In this document: positions 7,201 to 11,287 of the stretch, piece by piece
Layout of the letters: every line of letters starts with the position of its first letter
Position numbering within the stretch: the stretch's first letter is position 1
NCBI GenBank assembly: GCA_020056205.1
Contig: JAGVIF010000418.1
Span: 1 to 11,287 of the forward strand
Direction: 5' to 3'
Length of the DNA stretch: 11,287 nt
Source of the DNA: Lentisphaeria bacterium
GTDB taxonomy: Bacteria > Verrucomicrobiota > Lentisphaeria > Victivallales > GWF2-50-93
The notes under the pieces: generated by a model
The model's input: the letters and a program-made list of their open reading frames with translations, nothing else
Told to the model about the DNA's origin: nothing
Database searches by the model: none
Position numbers and translations under genes: made by a program

Positions 7201-10200
7201 GACGGAACTGTCTTTTTCGGGATTATCCAAAATCGCCGCCGGCGGAAAAAGAAAGGGAATAGAACTCTTCGATGATGACGAATGAATAGCCAATTCGGCC
7301 TCCCCGTTCACCGATTTGTCATCCGCGCTAAGCGAATACAAAACCTTCCCGATTGTAATCTCCTGCGAGACAAGATCTGCCGACAGGAAAAACAGAGGCA
7401 GGACGATGAGCGCTATTGCTTTGCTTTTGATTCCGCGGACCGACAAAAACGCCGCCGCCGCGAAAATTGAAATCAGCGGCAGAACAAAGAGCAGAAGCGC
7501 CGCAATTGCGTTGAGATAGAGCCACTGCCCTATCCCTGCGAGGACAAGAGATACCCCGATCGCGTAGAGTAGAAATCTCAGGAATTTTCCCTTCACCATT
7601 ATCGCGCCGGCGCCGGCAATTAAAAGTCCGGGGGGAAGATAAACGCATAATCCCAATAGTTTTCCCCACGAAAATGCCTCCATATCAGAGACTTGGAGAT
7701 TTATTTTCAGACAGTCCTCCGGCAAACTGAATAATCTCGTGAATTCACAAGTGTTGACCGGCCTCGGGACAATTTCCGTAAGGCCGCGGAATTCGCCGAT
7801 GAGACCCGCCCCCGCCATCATAACTGCGAAAATCGCAACAAGCGCGGCAAAAGGAATGACGATAAAACGCAGTTTCCCCGTTGATCTTATGCCCTTGGCG
7901 ATAGCGCAAAACGACAGCAAAGATAAAATAAAAGAAAGCAAAAAAAGCGGCTTTAAAGATTTTTCTGCGATATTCGCAAACCTTGTGAGAATCCCCCGGA
8001 TACCGATTTTATGAGGCACTTTAAGCGCGGTCATATTGCCGTCGTAATCGCTGATATTGTAATTGATAGGCACCTGAATTTTCCAGGCGGAAAACATATT
8101 CTCCGTCTTCGTGAAAGGGGCGGCCAGCTCCAGTTTCTTGAACGATGAAAGTTCTCCGAATTTTTGCGCGTATCTGATTTGCACCGCTATCGGTTCGTTG
8201 CAGTCCTTGTTTTTGGGCAGGGGAAGGAGGAGCTTCCCGTCGGACAGCGATATTCTTTTTTTCTGCCCGTTAATTGTCAGCTTCCACAATACGGCGTCTT
8301 TAGGCAGTGTTACCTGCAAAAATTGTTTTGAAGCGTTTTTGAGCCTGTATTCGACGACTGTCTCCGCCTGTCCGTTTTTATCAAAAGTGGTGCTGAGCCG
8401 CGAATGGTCTATTATCAGATCAAGCAGTTTTGTCGGCTCTAAATTCGACAATTCCGCCTCGAGAACGCTTTGTTTCGAGTTGAAGCGGTATGCCTTAAGC
8501 ACCGGGTTATGGAGCATACGCCTGTACTCGACGGGAATCTCAAGTCCCTCTATTTCGGAGGCGGTCCCGGACAGCGACGCTGTTTTCACATCAAGGTTTC
8601 TCGCGCTTGTTACGGCTATGAATCCGCTTTCGGAACTTGTGCCGGACAATGAAATTCCCCCGATTCTCATTTTTCCGCTTTCCGAGGAGTTGAGATTTTT
8701 TTCGTAAGACGCTAGGAGCGTGTAATCGCCTATGATTTTATTTTTAAAATTGATCTGCCAGAGTTCGGAGTCATCTTTTTCCCCGGTTTTTTTCCAATCG
8801 GCGATGGAAGTTCCGGTGAACTCAATGTTTTTATAATTTTTGTCAACCATCACGTTGAGTTTGTCTACGGGCGCCCCGCTTATGCGCAGCGTCATTATAC
8901 TGCTTCCGTATACAATGCCCTCCGCGACGGATAGTATGTGCATTGTCTCGGAAAGCATATCGGCGCTCTCGCGGCGGACGGAAATCTCTCCGCTCCAGTC
9001 CTGATCCCTGAATCTGAAGGCGTGCTGGAGACCCGGAATTTTCAGCGGCGCTGAGCCGGTGTGTATCCTCCTGAGCCCCTTTTGCGGCTCCACCGAACTT
9101 AAAAGCCCTTGGTCGCCGGCCACTAAAAGATATCCTCTGACATTTTTCGCGTCGGAAAAAAAGAGCGGAGGTATAGACATTTTTTCCTTCCCGCCGAGAT
9201 TCTTTTCAAAGTTGATGAAAATATCCGTCTTTCCCATAGTGTCTTTTTGAAATGGAATCTTGAGAAATTTTTCCCCGTCTTTTTCCGCTATCTCGTATTC
9301 GTCCGCTTTCACGCTGCGCCCCTCAACGCGCGTTACAAGCATATCGGGGTCGTATTTGACAAGGAGTTCTTTCAGCGGCGCGTCTTTGATGTCAAGAGCG
9401 CAGTCGGCCTTGCCGAGCATGTCGTCATCTTTAAATGTCAGTGCGTAATTCATATCCACGGTGAAGGAGGGCATAATATTGTCGGTGGAGCTTTCGATGC
9501 CGTATTCGGGGCCATAGAATTTATATGTGAAAAGACTGCGTTTGAAATCCGGGGGCAGTTTTCCGGCCGCCGTATCGCGCAAAACCGGAAACTGGGCGTT
9601 GTCTATCTGTGTGAGCCCCGATGTTTTTTCGATTATTATTTTTATCGCGCCGCTTGTGCCGAAGGCAAGAGCGCCCTCAACGCGCAAGGTGTCGAGCGGA
9701 TTTATTTCCGGCGCTTTGAATTTGCATGGAAAGTCGGAAAGAATTTTTTCCGCCCTGATAGCGATTTTGTAATTTTTCTCATATTCCTTGCTCAGCGAAA
9801 CCCGCAGTTTGTCTTTGCCTCCGTTTCCTTTTTCTATCTTCCAGTCGCGGATGCTGTCCCCCTTGACATCAAGCACATTAAGGTCCGGACTCAGAGCGAA
9901 TTCAAGCGAATTCATTTTTCCCTGTATTATCGAATATTCTATTGCGGCGTCAAATCTGACTGTGCCTGGCAAAAGCTCCGCCACGACAATCATATCGGCG
10001 TTTTTAACAAGCTCGGCCTTGAGTTTCGCCACGTGTCCTTTCCATTTGAAATCCAATTTTCCCGCAGGCTGAACTACGATATTAAAAGCGACTTTTTCGT
10101 CTCCGGCTTTAGGCTCGTTTCTTATTATCCGCAGCGCCTGGGGAATTTCCAGTTCGACATCGCGTCCGGCGACTGAGAGATTTATTTCGCGCGACATCGC

Positions 10201-10686
10201 ATCCGGCAAACAAAACCAGGTTTTTTCCCAATCCCCCTCTTTTTCGATAAGTGTTGAAAATGAGAGCTTTACATTGTATTCGCCCTCGGAAAAACATTCA
10301 AGAAAATAGGAGCCGTCTTTGTGGAATACCCTGGCGTTTTCCCCGCCGAAGAGGGAAAAACCGTCTTTTTTGGAAATTTCACAGCCGTTTTGCGCCGCCG
10401 GGCCCGAGAGTAAAGCGATGATGCCCGGGTTTTCAATCTTCACATTAAATTCCGCGTTGAAGACGATGTTTCTTTCATCTTTTATTTCGGCGTTAATTTT
10501 CATCGTGTCAATTTTGTGTGGAGTATCCGGCGCGGGGCGGGGCGCTGTCCGGACGCGTTCCTCTCCGATATCCCGCTGCGCCTCCTGTTTTACCGTGGGT
10601 TCTGCGGCGCGCAAACCGGACGGCATAACCCAGTAAAATCCCGCCAGTAAAATCAATACTGCGAATTTCGCAAATCTTGTCTTCAT
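4252..10686 (-). CDS. Giant exported membrane-anchored protein with duplicated modular halves
   Basis: This 2144-residue protein was not recognised as a named family. A signal peptide spans about 1-28 (hydrophobic FAVLILLAGFYWV, then LRAA before EP). The first periplasmic/extracellular half (29-908) is beta-rich. Six hydrophobic segments follow at about 909-930, 940-962, 1007-1030, 1035-1055, 1058-1083 and 1089-1106. The second half (1107-2110) is homologous to the first. Near its end, 1919-1980 is helical and possibly TPR-like, and 2003-2075 is Gln/Pro-rich. A last membrane segment is at about 2112-2132, with a short basic tail. A motif of the form V-x-G-x-x-I-x-x-W with a following G-x-Y strand recurs near 271, 451, 620, 1313, 1481 and 1649, i.e. 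three modules of about 170 residues per half. Six central segments keep both halves on the same side. The ribosome binding site AGGGAGA is seven bases before the ATG. A structural or scaffold role in the envelope is inference; no catalytic motif was seen. Confidence 0.93.
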   Translation of the reverse strand: MKTRFAKFAVLILLAGFYWVMPSGLRAAEPTVKQEAQRDIGEERVRTAPRPAPDTPHKIDTMKINAEIKDERNIVFNAEFNVKIENPGIIALLSGPAAQNGCEISKKDGFSLFGGENARVFHKDGSYFLECFSEGEYNVKLSFSTLIEKEGDWEKTWFCLPDAMSREINLSVAGRDVELEIPQALRIIRNEPKAGDEKVAFNIVVQPAGKLDFKWKGHVAKLKAELVKNADMIVVAELLPGTVRFDAAIEYSIIQGKMNSLEFALSPDLNVLDVKGDSIRDWKIEKGNGGKDKLRVSLSKEYEKNYKIAIRAEKILSDFPCKFKAPEINPLDTLRVEGALAFGTSGAIKIIIEKTSGLTQIDNAQFPVLRDTAAGKLPPDFKRSLFTYKFYGPEYGIESSTDNIMPSFTVDMNYALTFKDDDMLGKADCALDIKDAPLKELLVKYDPDMLVTRVEGRSVKADEYEIAEKDGEKFLKIPFQKDTMGKTDIFINFEKNLGGKEKMSIPPLFFSDAKNVRGYLLVAGDQGLLSSVEPQKGLRRIHTGSAPLKIPGLQHAFRFRDQDWSGEISVRRESADMLSETMHILSVAEGIVYGSSIMTLRISGAPVDKLNVMVDKNYKNIEFTGTSIADWKKTGEKDDSELWQINFKNKIIGDYTLLASYEKNLNSSESGKMRIGGISLSGTSSESGFIAVTSARNLDVKTASLSGTASEIEGLEIPVEYRRMLHNPVLKAYRFNSKQSVLEAELSNLEPTKLLDLIIDHSRLSTTFDKNGQAETVVEYRLKNASKQFLQVTLPKDAVLWKLTINGQKKRISLSDGKLLLPLPKNKDCNEPIAVQIRYAQKFGELSSFKKLELAAPFTKTENMFSAWKIQVPINYNISDYDGNMTALKVPHKIGIRGILTRFANIAEKSLKPLFLLSFILSLLSFCAIAKGIRSTGKLRFIVIPFAALVAIFAVMMAGAGLIGEFRGLTEIVPRPVNTCEFTRLFSLPEDCLKINLQVSDMEAFSWGKLLGLCVYLPPGLLIAGAGAIMVKGKFLRFLLYAIGVSLVLAGIGQWLYLNAIAALLLFVLPLISIFAAAAFLSVRGIKSKAIALIVLPLFFLSADLVSQEITIGKVLYSLSADDKSVNGEAELAIHSSSSKSSIPFLFPPAAILDNPEKDSSVEINLVNGIYYLTTDSSGDHRVKFKFITPINENKDGSFSFQIRLPECAENKFLVKSAKENFEPDSVNAIALAKDAEKSEILMSFQPASTAFFTLKPKARDMEKEEVKFFAGVNALAKFASGYVETNYDVGLDIVQGEESKFLFKIPQNMNVTSVNAPFLGAWKYEKNILETLLTKPCGGKITVKIITQISGQNLPYNAEISMIEAVKADKQYGVIGIAADEHVQIQEEKTSGLNNINLTDFPQNPGAGLALKKAYRYHTLPVSAAVAASVVNAEIRIDEDSQIFFGDEKTTLKSKLCIDIAKAGIFSMTIDIPEGFDIDKITGTEIKLWDEIAADGSHKVIINFNKSISGPAEINLELSAPEQKRAIEMKAPKITVKDALRHKGRLALRSERGARIDILSREGLEIRRDLSDISPVSSLDSTHNFAILREDWNLGIKLETIQSWLQAETLQIAKISEGTLDFTAILNYSIENAGAKKFTVKLPEGASQAEFAGNDIANARNSQDNVWEIELHRKIIGRYSLSVKFRLPCESKEELLIKPVTAIGAELQKGYLVVSSSDTLQIQEAGKSGEITDFDARKIPSDFRTDVISGAVLSYRTIGADYALKLGVLKHKAAEMLRAQIKSLTIKSSISSEGKLINKLSADLNNASDNFLAVKLPEKSTLWSVFVDNQPVDAAIEKGKILVPLKQDISGRGREQNVEIIYSLETDKEWTEARQFYKAPSFDLPLKNVSWKLFLPRDIEYRNFDGTLDYMRHSIIENILISTEEYDRFNREIISGNIEKAKTYLSKATSLASEGRQEEANEAFQNAQNFSNVNKELNADVQGQWLQNMRTQSLSTLNSRRMSQKKAFQPQQEIGNDEPTIQPQVPSQAAAIEDITQELSGDEIDNLRKISDKVFIQQQQASTMPQPIRPTIPEDGAILDFSRTLEVSSAAPLDVSFSARKKLLNIKNLKTPSAFAAVAGILLVSFLLLSKIAVKKEMPSENL

Positions 10687-10693
10687 CTTTATT

Positions 10694-10700
10694 TCTCCCT
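10694..10700 (-). promoter_or_regulatory. Ribosome binding site of the giant gene
   Basis: On the - strand AGGGAGA is followed by seven bases and the ATG at 10686. It is the same site sequence as that before hsdM and supports the chosen start, which also gives a complete signal peptide. Confidence 0.8.
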
Positions 10701-10740
10701 ATATTTATTTAAAAATACTGTTTCTCAAATATGAGACGAT

Positions 10741-10768
10741 TAGTAACGCGCAATAAATTGCGCTACTA
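10741..10768. repeat. REP-like hairpin
   Basis: Arms GCGCAAT (10748-10754) and ATTGCGC (10757-10763) pair perfectly across a two-base loop. Outer arms TAGTA and TACTA extend the stem past a two-base bulge (AC). It lies 55 bases upstream of the giant gene's start. It could be a dispersed REP-type element or a transcription signal. Only one copy is in the window, so repeat status is inferred from shape. Confidence 0.5.
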
Positions 10769-10901
10769 CAAACGGATTTCGCATTTCCGAACTTTCGCGC
10801 TCTTAGTATTTGGTGATTTTAAGATTTGAAGATTTTTAAATCGCGCAATCATTCAATCACCCAATCTCCCAATCTTTGACACTCTGACACTCCCAATCTT
10901 T

Positions 10902-10929
10902 CGCACTCCCGCACTTTAGAACTTTAGAA
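10902..10929 (-). repeat. 28-bp inverted copy of the left-edge spacer repeat
   Basis: The - strand here is identical to the + strand at 26-53 (beginning TTCTAAAGTTCTAAAG). Similarity continues imperfectly for roughly a further 15 bases (AAGTTCGGGAGTG versus AAGATTGGGAGTG). The two copies face each other across nearly 11 kb. Confidence 0.75.
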
Positions 10930-10946
10930 TTAACATCAAGTTTCTC

Positions 10947-11033
10947 ATGTCCGAAACCCATAACATTCCTTTCGATCCCGATACCAACCCCGAAATTAGA
11001 ACTTCCGAACTTCTGTATCGTTTTCTCCTTTGA
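10947..11033 (+). other. Possible 28-codon gene stub next to the right-hand repeat
   Basis: The ATG at 10947 opens a short frame beginning MSETHNIPFDPDTNPEIR and ending at TGA 11031-11033, seven bases before the long-form repeat. Residue composition looks protein-like and, by analogy with the hsdS stub, it may be the 5' remnant of a gene cut off near the repeat. There is no clear ribosome binding site, and the length allows chance. No family was recognised. Confidence 0.25.
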
Positions 11034-11040
11034 AACTGCC

Positions 11041-11156
11041 GTTGGAGTTCACAGCCCCAAGCTCCTGCGGACACGGGATCTTCGACCCCGAGGCCCCGCG
11101 GCTCGGGATCTCCGACCCCGAGGCCCTGCGGCTCGGGATCTTCGACTTTAGCGTGT
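11041..11156 (-). repeat. Long-form copy of the dispersed hairpin repeat (right edge)
   Basis: It begins GTTGGAGTTCACAGC (11041-11055) and ends TTTAGCGTGT (11147-11156), with a 91-bp GC-rich insert between. It has the same orientation as the left copy at 142-259. The insert contains a partial unit (11067-11080) and two 30-bp tandem units, whereas the left copy has one unit plus unique sequence. So the insert length is similar but the composition differs. Confidence 0.8.
11081..11140. repeat. 30-bp GC-rich tandem repeat, two units
   Basis: Units are at 11081-11110 and 11111-11140 and differ at two positions. A third example is at 215-244, differing from the first unit only at its last base. 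Each has CCCGAG and CTCGGG arms around GCCCCGCGG. The unit length is a multiple of three and none of its six reading frames has a stop. On the - strand it reads DPEPRGLGVE per unit. Confidence 0.8.
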
Positions 11157-11190
11157 CTCTTCCTTGGCAGTTTCTTATTGATGATAATAC

Positions 11191-11214
11191 ACAACTGAAG
11201 TTGTGAACTCCAAC
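11191..11214 (+). repeat. Variant short copy of the dispersed repeat
   Basis: The right half, TGTGAACTCCAAC (11202-11214), is identical to the end of the short repeat and is the exact inverse of 11041-11053. The left half differs: ACAAC, TGAA and GTTGT (11191-11204) form a five-base stem with a four-base loop, where the common version has CACGC and GCTGTG. The hairpin is kept although its bases changed, suggesting structure is conserved. Confidence 0.65.
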
Positions 11215-11287
11215 ATAATTCTTTCTCCGACCTCGGACTACGGATTACCGACCACCGGCCTATGTCTGCCTTCTTCTGTCTGCCCCC
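11215..11287. other. Low-complexity window end
   Basis: There is no gene. It consists of degenerate short words (CGGACTACGGATTACCGACCACCGG and TCTGCC-type units), the same style as the left-edge spacer. It is cut by the window end. Confidence 0.4.

Larger units (their letters stand above)
10701..10946. other. Non-coding spacer upstream of the giant gene
   Basis: No gene was seen. The part nearest the giant gene is A/T-rich (10701-10735) and probably holds its promoter, but no -35/-10 pair at a sensible distance from the ribosome binding site stands out. Positions 10741-10768 form a hairpin (separate entry). From about 10800 the sequence becomes short degenerate words (CCAATCT, GACACTC, TCGCACTCCCGCACTTTAG). 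The end at 10902-10929 is an exact 28-bp inverted copy of 26-53. Confidence 0.6.

Noticed and set aside
9247..10176. 309-codon open frame on the + strand opposite the giant gene
   Set aside because: It is fully antisense to well-supported coding sequence with a signal peptide and repeated modules. It has no recognisable domains, and its residues (many F, Y, R, H, C) look like an antisense reading.
11067..11146. Possible CRISPR array in the GC-rich tandem units
   Set aside because: The units abut directly with no unique spacers, and no cas gene is present. It is a tandem repeat.
10916..11194. 92-codon - strand frame containing DPEPRGLGVE-type repeats
   Set aside because: It is produced by reading through the stop-free 30-bp tandem units and the spacer. 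No ribosome binding site or conserved flanks were seen, so it is treated as repeat DNA.

Overview
The window is a bacterial chromosomal segment with three parts: a type I restriction-modification (R-M) gene cluster on the + strand (324-3907), a short scar of decayed R-M sequence on the - strand (3924-4197), and one very large envelope-protein gene on the - strand (4252-10686). Both outer edges are repeat-rich, non-coding DNA. No rRNA, tRNA, integrase or transposase is visible. The source cannot be fixed from the sequence. The 2144-residue exported protein with repeated beta-rich modules, and the spacers built from short degenerate 'word' repeats, would fit a member of the Planctomycetes-Verrucomicrobia-Lentisphaerae/Kiritimatiellae group. 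That is an impression, not a demonstration.

Region by region: 1-141 is low-complexity spacer. 142-259 is a long-form copy of a dispersed repeat. 324-2090 is hsdM, 2087-2548 is a small membrane-anchored protein of unknown function, and 2561-3907 is hsdS. These three genes are tightly packed (4-base overlap, then a 12-base gap) and look like one operon. HsdS carries two strikingly similar target-recognition domains, so its methylation site should be a nearly symmetric bipartite sequence. No hsdR is present in the window. The trimer M2S could act as a methyltransferase alone, or use an HsdR encoded elsewhere.

3899-4197 is a scar. A 25-bp repeat supplies the stop codon of hsdS. It abuts, on the opposite strand, the first codons of a second hsdS, which overlap the last codons of a second hsdM. 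Only the SAM-binding-motif region and the C-terminal tail of that second hsdM survive, with a perfect 24-bp palindrome between them.

4252-10686 encodes an exported protein made of two homologous halves, each of about 1030 residues with three tandem modules of about 170 residues. The halves are separated by six predicted membrane segments, and a further anchor lies at the C-terminus.

The most distinctive feature is a dispersed repeat seen five times: at 142, 1781, 3899, 11041 and, as a variant, 11191. Its short form is a 25-bp mini-hairpin unit. In the long form, 91-94 bp of GC-rich sequence containing a 30-bp tandem unit is inserted exactly at the hairpin loop. One short copy lies in frame inside hsdM and is translated, one ends hsdS, and the long copies lie at the outer edges in the same orientation. 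This suggests a small mobile or recombinogenic element that has reshaped the locus.
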